From: Henricia sp. BOLD:AAB3569
Lineage: Eukaryota > Echinodermata > Asteroidea > Spinulosida > Echinasteridae
DNA: 64,000 bases
Assembly (NCBI GenBank): GCA_037783545.1
Contig: JBBELK010001221.1
Location: 62,001-126,000 of the forward strand
Reading direction: 5' to 3'
Shown here: positions 45,801 through 56,800 of the stretch, piece by piece
Position numbering within the stretch: the first letter of the stretch is position 1
Layout: the number at the start of each line of letters is the position of its first letter
Position numbers and translations under genes: made by a program
The notes under the pieces: model-generated
Database searches by the model: none
Seen by the model: only the letters and a program-made list of their open reading frames with translations
Told to the model about the DNA's origin: nothing

Positions 45801-46220
45801 GTGAACCTAAACACTGTAGCCCTAAAGCCTGCTTACCCAAATTAACTCTTTCTGTGCCATTATCATGTCATATTAGAAAGAATTGGTCATGGTGGCGAAC
45901 GTGTACATTATTTATACCGGCCCAGCGACTTCCTTCCACAAAATTTTCCAAATAGCCACGTGACTTACCCTCCACGTGCGCAATTAAAGCAATGGCATGC
46001 ATTTTCAACTGTCCGGAAATTGGACACGATTAAACAACTAATTTAAAGAAAATTCGGGCAATATGTAGCGTGTATCTTTGGTTATAATGTATAAATAGGT
46101 CCTCCTAATTAAGATATAATGATTGTCTTTTCATTATAAATATTGACTTGCCTGCAGCTGAACATTTTTAAAGAAAGCAACGGTGTCTACCACAACGTGC
46201 GCCACTCTGCTCTCCGCCAT
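39880..46220 (-). CDS. NOB1: RNA-binding protein NOB1, 18S rRNA 3'-end endonuclease
   Basis: Exons on the minus strand: 46220-46152, 45083-44951, 44823-44690, 44302-44231, 43703-43161, 42808-42711, 40909-40768, 40149-39880. They sum to 1461 nt, 486 aa (human 412; the acidic central exon is longer here). The PIN domain starts HVVVDTVAFF with the active-site Asp, then IAENIYTTEGVVNEIKDAA and KKTGDYRSLSAVDVKIL. The conserved block DEGWITPENIARIK follows, then VGCMTADFAMQNVLIQMG. The zinc ribbon has CRAC and CPFC. The C-terminus reads YPLPQPKGGKHADNP and ends PKRGRKK. NOB1 cuts the precursor at site D to make mature 18S rRNA in late cytoplasmic 40S assembly. Intron 1 has a GC donor (CAG-GCAAGT); the others are GT-AG. 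The stop overlaps an AATAAA. Confidence 0.96.
41055..41245. mobile_element. MITE with AAGCCCGGTTAATACTTCG ends
   Basis: AAGCCCGGTTAATACTTC at the left and AAGTATGAACCGGGCTTAA at the right are imperfect inverses around 190 bp in a NOB1 intron. Confidence 0.6.
41546..42632 (+). mobile_element. 5'-truncated L2/CR1-type LINE with reverse transcriptase end, frameshifted
   Basis: It starts at the reverse transcriptase catalytic motif (CYSDDTRLYLSF, an F/YADD variant), continues with NLGAWFDANMSMKTHV and IHAFISSRLDYCNSLFYGL, breaks frame near 42090, and resumes with MDLHWLPVRFRIEFKIL, GLAPQYLS and AFEYSAPHLWNKLP. The 3' end is GGGCGCAATATAAATTAAT followed by (ATT)n, typical of this clade. It is inserted in a tRNA-headed repeat, with halves at 41518-41545 and 42633-42675, in a NOB1 intron. 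Not functional. Confidence 0.88.
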
Positions 46221-46705
46221 GTTTAACACTGATACGGTGGCCTAGGTAAGACAAACAAGTAATAAATATATTTTCCGTAAATGTTTATGTGTTGCTGTTT
46301 TTCTGCATACAACTCGTAACAGAGAAGTGCAAAAACGTCAACACCTAAAAAATAGGCCCTTTAAAATAAATTAGGTTAGTTATCTTGATGTGATTTAAAT
46401 TATATTATTTCACGTAGCTCCTCCACGCCTCCGTATATTTAACTTTCGCGGGAAACGCAGCACTGAATGTCTGCATGTTTTTCGTTCCAATCCAAGGCTT
46501 TGCTGTTATTTTCCCCGGATCGTGGCCCGAAAAGCGGAGTCAGAGGCGCAAAAAGTATAGTGAAAGGAGCTTTGGACCAATTAAAAATGCATACTGCTAG
46601 CATGACCACGGAAATACGAAATCGCATTTAAATTTCAGGGAAATATTTTATGATTGATAGCCTAGGCTGCTGGCTAGGCTAGGGCTAGGCAGAGTCAGAG
46701 CTAGA

Positions 46706-46955
46706 CTAGGGGCAAATTTCATGGCGTTGCTTAGCACAACAATTTGCTTAGCACAGGATTTATTTGCTTTATAAAATGGATTACAAGCCAAAATTATACA
46801 CCAACTTGTGTTCTTCGCAAGAGTAGAAGAATACCTTTCAATACACATCACTTACGATATTGGCTGGCAATCCATTTTTGCAAAATATTAAAAGCAAACT
46901 AATCCTGTGCTAAGCAAATTTTTGTGCTGTGCAACGCCATGAAATTGGCCCTAGG
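46706..46955. mobile_element. MITE, GGGGCCAATTTCATGG family (copy 3)
   Basis: GGGGCAAATTTCATGGCG at the left and CGCCATGAAATTGGCCC at the right, with inner TGGATTACAAGCCAAAATTA. Same family as 3885 and 25111, with the interior in inverse order. Confidence 0.8.
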
Positions 46956-47309
46956 TCTCTGGGCTAGGCCTAGTAGAAGATCCCCGGTTAAATTTTGGCT
47001 TGGGTTTTTACCTTTTTAATCGAAAGGGTCCAGGTTAAAAATGTACAAAAAAATGTCTTAACTGGTGGGGCTATAGGGCCTATAGTGCTGAGCTAGGCTA
47101 GGGCTAGGTCTATACCAGCTTGCTAAACTAGGCCTAGCTAGCCATTTTGCAAAACATTGCAGTAAAAAGTGCTACGCCTTTAATATAGGCCTATAGGGTA
47201 CTAAAACTACTAAACATGCTAAAGGCCTAGGCCTACCATGTCATATGATCAGGCCTAGTTTAATATCATTGAGAAGACTAACAGTAACATTAGCATATGT
47301 CTTACATTA

Positions 47310-47450
47310 AGCGGGCCTCCCACTGTGCGATTTTTGTCACGAATTTCCTACGATTGGGTACGATTGTGTGTATAGTATATAGGCAGTCTCCGATAATCGT
47401 ACCAATTCGCAGGAAATTCGTGGCGAAAATCGCACAGTGGGAGGCCCGCT
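47310..47450. mobile_element. Palindromic MITE with TTA target duplication
   Basis: AGCGGGCCTCCCACTGTGCG and its exact inverse CGCACAGTGGGAGGCCCGCT form the ends, and the pairing continues for about 60 bp. TTA flanks both sides, which fits PIF/Harbinger-type insertion. Confidence 0.85.
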
Positions 47451-47523
47451 TTAGGCCTAAAGGTCTAGACGGAGGATTTAAACCCTAGTTGGTTTAGGCT
47501 ATGCCTATAACATATTGCATTGG

Positions 47524-47716
47524 CAGGCGCGGATCCAGAGGGGGGTTTTGGGGGTCAAAAACCCCCCCCCCCCCTGCTCCGACACCAAAAAATATAATGT
47601 AATGCATTTGTTTGCGTGTCCGCCTGTCCGAAACAAGCAGACATAAAAATCTGATAGGCAAAACCCCTCCCTGGTGGCAAAACCCCCTCCTGCAAAAATT
47701 CCTGGATCTGCCCCTG
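47524..47716. mobile_element. hAT-like MITE (CAGGxGCGGATCCAG ends)
   Basis: CAGGCGCGGATCCAG and CTGGATCTGCCCCTG are the hAT-type inverted ends. A 14-C run lies at about 47562-47575. The flanks share ATTGG, but a full 8-bp duplication is not intact. Confidence 0.75.
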
Positions 47717-47875
47717 ATTGGTAACCATGCATATTGTCCACCTTTTAGCAACATTTTCTGCAATACTGCATGTGGCTGAGGCCAATTAATAGTGTCTAAT
47801 ACTAGGCCAGGCTTATTAAACATAATTTGTAAAACTATGTTACCATCCATTTGGATAGGTTGACAGCTCATCACC

Positions 47876-50800
47876 ATGGCAACCAGATCAAACACATCAT
47901 CAGCAAGTATCTTCTTCGCCAGCATCCCTGACTTCAAGAATTTGTGCTCAGTCATGCTTCATCTTCAAGACGTCTCGCAAACAGAGACGTCAAAGAAATG
48001 GGTCGGGTCTCAGCCTCAGATTTTAAAATGCAGGCACGTTTAATTAAAAATAAATAATTAATTCTTATATTCCTTTTAAAAAATATTTTCTGGGCAATAT
48101 TTCAACCGTGAAACTTAACAAATTCCAATCGATTAAGTATCCTAGTACACTCCAGAACAAGTTGGATGAGACTTCAATCATTCGTCAATTCATTAAAATG
48201 TACCCTGAAGGGTTTACAGGCCTATTTGTTGAACACTTAAAGGCACAGGCTCGTCAGCAATGCGCGTGCGACAAATTCGTGCCACGAATTAAGTAGCACG
48301 AGCCTGTGCCTTCAAAGTAATAACATTAATTCTGCAAATATGATTTCTCTTCAGAAGTATTTTATCCATATATACTTAATTGACATTATCTTTAGTGATT
48401 TTCCTTTCTTTTGATTTTGTTTTCAAATCTTCCTGTCTTTTTTAGGGCTTTACGTGTCAGTGTTAACAAAGATGATATGACCATTTACCTGTTTCATTTT
48501 ATACAGTCACGTGAACATTTGTCTCTTTCTTGTCTTAGGGAGTTGATCTTCGTTGAGCCAAGCATACTAGCATCCCCTTCCCTTCAACAAGAGGGGCACA
48601 TCTATGTCATACTGGAACAGTCGTTCTGGAAGTCGGGTCGTTTTCAAGCTAGATGCGCCAAGATGGGTATTGTGGTATGTTAACTTTACTGATGAAGTCA
48701 ACCGAAGCAATGGACTGCGCTTTAGCAATGAATGTTTCAGATAACATTAGACACAGTTACCTTGGTAAATAAGGTCACAATTTAGGGCAAGTTTGATTCA
48801 CGACTAGAGTTAACCAAAGGTTAAAACATCATCTTAATGCCCAAGTGCAAATGTCTTCAGTTAGTCAACTGGTTCCGAGCAAAACACTGCATTAACTCAA
48901 TGCCTTATGGGTACCAGTGAGCACGACCATGCCCTGTGGGCTGGTTCTAAATGGTCGACCAGACATGACTAACCATTGTTGACTAGAAATAGACGAACTA
49001 TAGTTAACTATAGTCATGAATCAAACTTGCCCTTATATTTGTTTTAAAACCACTCTATAACCATTTCCGCAGGTTAACAAGCCCATGCGAGTCATCAGTG
49101 CCGTCTTCCAAGCTTGCTTAGCCTACACCATCCGAGCTCGTCTGGCTCCGCTATGGAACAAAGCTGGTAACTGGTACCTGCAGGGAAGGGACTTCTTACT
49201 GGCACCAGGCAGGATACCAGCCATTGGTTAGTGCTTGTACTTGGTCAACTTTCTTGATGTCCCATAATTTACAAATTAACACTGGTAACCTCGTTTCAGA
49301 TGCTGAGCCATTTTTTTATGTAACACATCTTTTCATTTGCAAATTCTATCACAAAAGAAGCTCTGAGACCGATCATTTCCGATGACAATTTAAAATTCCT
49401 CAATTATAATCAATCATTTTGCCAAACAAAAAAACCTTACTCAAATGGACGATAGAAGTAGTACCAACCGTCCAATGCAGGGATTTCATCCGAGACATCT
49501 GTTTACTTTTTACCAAAAAAATGATATTTGAAGATGAAAGGGCTCGGTCTAAAAAAAACTAGGCCCCTCACTTCCATGGTATTAAGGGTTTGTTTTCCAT
49601 ATAGTATAGTCGGGGGACCAGCCTAAATAGAGCAGTGGCAATTGCACAATTTTTTAAAAGCATAGACAATTTTTTTCTTCTTTAGAAAATAGACGAGGAA
49701 CTGAGCTTACGCTTATTGTACACATTTGATAGATTTTGACACGCTTTGTAATGTTTTGTCATCAGATATGGAGCTAAATGTAACGGAAGCAGAGATCTGC
49801 CTAGCGCTGAGACCTCTAATGATAAAGCTACCTCAGTGCTCAGTAAGTCTTCAAGTATCTCTTTATTTGACTCTTAAAATGCCACTTGGTCCTGGCTTAA
49901 CCTGTACAATAATTTTATACAGAGCTGCCAATTAACCCTCCTAAATTTTGCAACAGTGGGGTACCGTGGCTGAGTGGTTTGGGTCGTTGACTCATAATCA
50001 TGGGTGAAGACTTGGGGTACCTGTGGTACCTGTGCCCTTGGGCAAGGCACTCAACCACACTTGCTCCATCCTTCGGAAGAGATAAAAAGCCGTTGGTCCA
50101 GTGTGTTAGGTAATGGTAACGCACTCTAAAGATCCCAGAGCATTCTTTCGTAAAGAGCAAGGGGATATTCCCCGGTGTCTCTGGTCATTTCTAATTCGAA
50201 TTCTTCATGGGTTTCCTCACGCTTGCGAGTGACAGTGCAATGGGCACTATTGAGGAATCCTTGGTATGAATACCAGAAAGAAATAATAATAATAATAATA
50301 AACAGATTTCCTGGGAAAATGGCTGATTTTTTGACTCCTGACACAGATAAAAACCCTCCTGGATTGTCAATTAACAACCTCAGAGTTGTTAGATGTATCT
50401 ACCGTGGCCGAGCGGTTTAGGTCATTGACTCGCAATCATAGGTGAAAACTTGGGGTTGCAGGTTCGAACCTCCCCACGGCTACGGTACCTGTGCCCTTGG
50501 GCAAGGCACTCAACCACACCTGCTCCATCCTTCGGAAGGGATGTAAAGCCGTTGGTCCAGTGTGTTAGGTAATGGAAACGCACTCTAAAGATCCCAGAGC
50601 ATTCTTTCGTGAAGAGCAAGGGGGATCATCCCCGGTGTCTCTGGCCATTTCTAATTCTAATTCTTCATGGGTTTCCTCACGCTTGCGAGTGACAGTGCAA
50701 TGGGCACTATTGAGGAATCCTTGGTATGAATACCAGAAAGAAATAATAATAATAATAATAATAATTACCGACAATGGTGCATTTGGGAGATGATTTCGGC

Positions 50801-53800
50801 AAGCGTTTTAATTAGGACCACTCAACTCTGGGTAGAAAGCTCTCTAAAAACACTAATTTTCTCAAAAAAAAGCTTACAGAAGATGGTTTTCGACCTAAAC
50901 GAAAATGGTTCTCGACCTAAAAAGAATAGTTAAGAACATAATAAAAATGGTTTTCGACCTAATAAAAATGGTTTTTAACCTTCTTGGAATTAGGGAGACA
51001 TGGCAATGTCTCCCTAATACCCCATGTCTCCCTAATACCTGATAATAACCCTCTCGTGTCTCCCTAATACCCTATATGTAGTTGTAAACAGATTTCCTGG
51101 GAAAATGGCTGATTTTGTGACTCTTGACACAGATAAAAACCCTCCTGGATTGTCAATTAACAACCTCACAGATTGTTAGATGTATCTGAAGTCAGGAGAT
51201 TAGCCTACTTTTTATGTCTTTAAAATCTGAGAAAGTTGGCAGTTCTGATGATAGAAGATCATATTCAACTGAAATAGTTTAATCAATGATATTCAGCCCA
51301 AAACCTAGCTGTTTGCGTTTGATTCCTTTTGTTTCTAATTCCCAGATCAGTGATTTTGAAGTGTGTCAGCCGGTACTGCAGGAATTTTTCCTCTCACAAA
51401 CCAACGTTGTGTCAGAGTATTCCATCGACAGCAAATGGTGCTTCGTTCTGCCCAGGTAAAAATACCCACCTTCTGGAAGACATGTCCATTCAATATTTTA
51501 ATAATTTTTCTGTTAGCAATGTTAGTATGATTTTTTTCTCTTCACAATGGAAAGCTTTCCACAATTTTCTTAACTCTTTCAGTGCTTATTGTTGTTAACA
51601 CTTGACCTTAAAGTGCCAAAGTTTTTCATTTTTCATAATTTTTTTAAATTGAGGCCTCGCATGTGTGACAATTGGCGTGTTGGAAGAAAAAAATGTTACA
51701 ATTGAGATCATACATGTACGATAACACTTTCAGAGTACATACAAAAGAACGTATACGAAAGAACGTACACGTACGACATTGGCACTGAAAGAGGTAAATA
51801 TTCTGCTTAACTCTAATTTCACTCCGAAATTTGCTTCAAGGTTTTGTGTTGGAATTAATCGAAGGCCAAGATTATTTGTATTGTCAGAAAGCTATTGGTA
51901 GTGGCTTTCTGGCCTAAAGGAGATGTTTTTCAAGCTGCTGTGAGCGGCACACTAGCGCAGACAAATTATTATTATTATTATTTTTTTCTGATTTTTAACC
52001 AGGGTAGCCCGTTCACATAAAGTGGTCTACCAAAGGGCCCTGGATCACAATAAACATAAAACAATAAATTTAGTACAAGAAACTCAAAATAAATATTTGG
52101 CAAAAGAATGAGCGATAAAAATAGAGGTAAAAGCAAAGCAAATTATGAAGTTTTAACATGAAATCCAAACCTCCTATGTTTTTTCTGTCCTCGTTATAGT
52201 CTAAAGAAAGGCAAAGTAGTGAGCATCAGTCATGAGATCCCAGAGACGAGTCCCTTTAAGACTTACAAGGACATCAGGAGATACTGGAAGAATGCGGTGA
52301 GTTACAACATAAACTTTGAGACGTTAAGTTTTTTCTTTTCAAGCTGAATGAAGGGAACATTTTGGTGATATTTTATATACTCATCAATTTTTTTTTAAAT
52401 GCACATTTCGCAAGTGCCAGTAATTTGCAAATTAGCCATCATGGAGCAGTGTCTAGGCTTGTGACCTTGTTGGGTCTCCAAGACGTGTGTAACTTTTACG
52501 AAATTGAATTTAAATTGTTATGTTGAGTACAGAATAAAGGTTTATATGAACAGTTATTCGATTATCAAACAAAGTGAACAACCTATTTTATTCCACTGAA
52601 ATCTGATATAATGATTTCATTGTCTTTAAAACTTGTATGAATAGGTGATTTTTAGGAATAATGACCCTTTTAGCAAATACTTAATTGTTGTATTTATTTT
52701 TGTCTCAGTATGGCTACCGTCTCCCCGAGTCCAACAATGGTGTACTGTACTACAATATCTACTTTCCTGCCATCGGACCAACGCTCTTCAGGTAGCTTTT
52801 ACGAGTCTTTTCACTTTTTATTATTTTGGGAGGAGGGGGAAAGCGGGGTTTGGGGGAGCGGATGGTTTCATTGGACAAAACAAAATATTTTTTTGTTATT
52901 AAAACCTTTTAGCTTCAGGTACCATTACACCTTATAAACATAACTGCATGTAACCGCAATTTTATTACATATGCTTCAATAAAGAAAAAGCCTCACTAGT
53001 GCCCATGTGTTTGTGTCCATAGGCAAGGCACTTAATCTCAATTGAGTGATATTTGGGAAGCTGTTGGGGGAATGCCACAGTTCTAAGTGCTGATAGGGTT
53101 GTGCGCCTTGGCCAGGCAGCCACCAAGTTGAAGTAAATTCTGGTGATTTCCTAGTGGCAGCGGTAATATCAACAGCGCCAGGAGTACCCTGCAGGATAGA
53201 CATGTGCACTGTACGAGAATCCACCATTGTTATTTCTCCTAAATTGCACCCATGACAGCTACCCACAGTACTGCATCCGCAAGCAAGACCCCATACTACA
53301 GGCTCGCGTCGACCCATCACCAATCTTAGAAGCCTAGCTTCTTGAATGATCTTACAATCAATCTTAGATTATGTCTTCTGATTGCACCCATGACAGCTAC
53401 CCACAGTACTGCATCCGCAAGCAAGACCCCATACTACAGGCTCGCGTCGACCCATCACCAATCTTAGAAGCCTTCTTGAATGATCTTATAGAATCAATCT
53501 GAGATTATGTCTTCTGATTGCAACCCCGACAGCTACCCGCAGTACTGCATCCGCAAGCAAGACCCCATACTACAGGCTCGTGTTGATCCATCACCAATCT
53601 TAGAAACCTTCTTGAATGATCTTACAATCAATCTTAGATTATGTCTTCTGATTGCACCCATGACAGCTACCCGCAGTACTGCATCCGCAAGCAAGACCCC
53701 ATACTACAGGCTCGTGTTGATCCATCACCAATCTTAGAAACCTTCTTGAATGATCTTACAATCAATCTTAGATTATGTCTTCTGATTGCACCCATGACAG

Positions 53801-56800
53801 CTACCCGCAGTACTGCATCCGCAAGCAAGACCCCATACTACAGGCTCGCGTCGACCAATCACCAATCTTAGAAGCCTTCTTGAGTGACCTACAACACAAA
53901 CTTCCCTCAATCTGTGGTACAACCTTCAAAGTGACTCCTAAGGCTCAATACACAAGCACTGGGCTGTACCCGTCTCTTCATGAGGTAAGTAACAGTGTAT
54001 TGTAGTGAAGTCCACCCTTTTAAATTACATGTCCTTGTCCAGCATATGGGTCTTTCTATGAATTAGGGGTCCAAAAGTGTGACATTTGGTGTCCCCCGTT
54101 ACACCTGATATGTGTTATTTTTCGTACAAAAATCATTAAAATGGCTTTTAAACCATTTTGTATGAATTGTACTTTATGTACTCACTCTTTGAGATGGAAA
54201 TTATTTAAAGAATGTGTCCTGAATTTACAAAAACAAGATGTAAAATGTAACGGGGGACACCAACATTGGACCCCTAATTTATAGAAAGACCCATATACCT
54301 GGGGAGGATTGCAATATAACCGTCTCAAGTCTGAGACACATTATATGTCCTAACTGTGTTTATGACATCTTACCTAAGACACATTGAAAAATGTCTTGCA
54401 ATATCCAAAAGTTAAGATGTCTTAGCTAAGACATACAATTTTGTATGTCTTTACTGTTGTGAGCAGCGCTTCAATCGCATTCGTGTTTGCGCATGTGCAT
54501 TACATTACTTGCCGGTCGTTGCTGACGCGTATACGTGTGACAGTGGCGTGAAAAACATCGTTAAAACTTTCATAATTACATGTATATAGCTTGAATCGTA
54601 ATTTCCTTTCAGTGAAAACTGAGTGTAAGAAAGACAAACTATCAAAAAATAAACTTTTGATCCTAGTCACAATGCTCCTTTTGTCGAAATTGAGCAGGAC
54701 ATTTCAAACAATTTTCCAATTTTATGTGTCCTAGGACACAAGTTGGGATACATAAATGTTTATTGCAAGGCAAAATAATCTATGGTGTCTTAGTAATGTC
54801 AGAGTTAGGACGTCCTAGGAGTTAGGACGTCCTAACTGTCTTTATTGCAATCCACCCCTGATTCCTTAACAGTCTGAGTCCAAGTCAGAGTCCTTAAAAA
54901 TCAGGACTCGAATCCGAGTTCGAAATCAAACCCTAAAGCACTGGTAAGTAATCATGCAGTTTAAATGTGACATCAGTTGCCAGGGTAATCTAAAATATCC
55001 ATTGCTAAAGCGCAGGGAAAAAGTTCACTGGTTATAGTGTAGACCCAGTAACCTTGGCAACACACAAAGGTGACGTTTTCACTTTATTACTCTATTGCTG
55101 ACTAATGCATGCTGAAGTTGTGTAGGAAATTAAGTATTATTGTGTAATTTGGATGTAATTTGGGCAAATTACATCCATTTAACATAATATAGTGTTGTGA
55201 TATCTGAAATAAGGAATTATTGCGTTAGTCCAAACGATGCTAAGTGGAAGTAATTGTTGCCCATTCACGACGCGGTATGCACTATATACTAAGTGCTTTT
55301 ACTGAGGACACACTCAAAATCATAGCGTGCTCGGGCGGGACTCGAACCCACGACCTCCTGCATACTAGGCAGATGTCCCAACCACTCGACCACTGAGCAT
55401 GCTGATGGCGAATGGCAGGTTCGATGGTCCTACAGCGGGCGATTGTAATTTACATGAAGTAAGAAATGATTGCGTCTATTGTGATAATAGGGAGGTTTCG
55501 GTCGCATACCGTTAGGCAAAACGAACTTTACGTCATCGATTTGTGCGTACTTGTGGCGTTTACACAAATATCCCAAGTGTTGTTTTGTTGTTTACACTGA
55601 TAGCAACGCCTCTATACCTTATTGAAAAACGGACAGCGAAAAGTAACGATTTTGAGGTTTGGTTTGTAATCACTAAACGTGCACACCGAAACCTCACTAT
55701 TATTAGCAAAACTTTAAACTCCAAGTTGTTTTCATTTCATAGTATATCATTCATTTCTCGTCAGGAATCTAAACTCTCCCAGTTGACTCTCTCCTGTACC
55801 CCACCACCAAACTCCGTCCGTCGCATCCCAACTCGCCACCTTGCTGTCCAGGGATACACCACCTCTAGCAATCACTCTCAGAGTCAGCCAGTAGCTAATC
55901 TCACAACATCCGCCCCGTATCCCCTGTCCGGGACACTTGGCAATTACTCAGCTGCTTCCCAACCGCCCGTGTGGCAAACCGTCAACACGTCTCAAGCCGC
56001 TTCTCAAAGGTACAGCTCCATGAGTACTCAAAATGTAGCTAATCTCACAACATCTGCCCCCGTATCCCCTGTCTGGGACACTTAGCCAAAGGTTTAGTCT
56101 ATAGGTTTAGTTTATAGCTTTTGTGTGATTTCTGTACATATTTTTTAAAGGACTTTTTTCATCATCAATATTTTAATGTAAATTTAATAATTATTTGTTA
56201 CATAGACTGCCACTTATACCTTATATTTCCTTGAGTTTTAACTGATAGTTTTACTGTGGGCTTTTTATGCACAACGCTTTGAGGTCTTTTTAAAGATATT
56301 ATTATTGTTATTATTATTATTACAGACAGCCTGAGCAGATGTACCCTAGTTCCCAACCATCCTGGGGTCTAACGTCGACACAACACTCAGTCCAAACACA
56401 GCAATCCGCCTCTTTCAACCCAGCTCAGTTCCTGTCGACACCAGATACAAGCAGCCAAAGCAGTTATGCTGCTCTGTACAAGTCGTACGGCAGGCGTCCT
56501 GTTGGCAGTGCAACACGTAGTGATATTTTGATCAATCTGTTTGGTCCTTCGGTGATGAGTGACAGGTCAGCCCCTCCCATGGCACCTGTTCTCCAGTCTA
56601 TTGCACCCGTTTCCCAATCTATGGCACATGGTCTCCCATATATGGCACCTGTTCCCTCACATATGGCACCCCTTCCCCCACATACAACACATGCTTCCTC
56701 ATCTATGGCACCTATTCCCCAGTCTACTGCACCTGTTTCCCCACATATGGCACTCTTTCCCCCATTTATGGCACCTGTTCCCCAGCCTATGGCACCTGTT

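Larger units (their letters stand above)
46221..47875. promoter_or_regulatory. Divergent NOB1 / C18orf63 intergenic region
   Basis: The two start codons point away from each other, 1.65 kb apart, so both promoters must lie here. No TATA box is clear. Contents: a MITE at 46706-46955, a GGCCTA-rich stretch (46960-47260), a small palindromic MITE (47310-47450) and a hAT-like MITE (47524-47716). Sequence next to each gene (46221-46700 and 47717-47875) is repeat-free and is the best candidate for promoter DNA. Confidence 0.5.
49918..51255. mobile_element. AGAGCTGCCAA element split by two SINEs
   Basis: The MITE starts AGAGCTGCCAATTAACCC, is interrupted after TTGCAACAG by a + SINE (49957-50300), resumes with CAGATTTCCTGGGAAAATGG, and is interrupted again after TTAGATGTATC by a second SINE (50398-50763). 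A second partial copy of its body is at 51087-51180. The end AGTTGGCAGTTCTGATGA is at about 51230-51250. The hairpin repeat 50770-51075 lies between. Confidence 0.7.

Noticed and set aside
47494-47955. Minus-strand frame starting MTEHKFLKSGM
   Set aside because: It is antisense to C18orf63 exon 1 and continues through a hAT-like MITE. The + strand exon matches the human protein.
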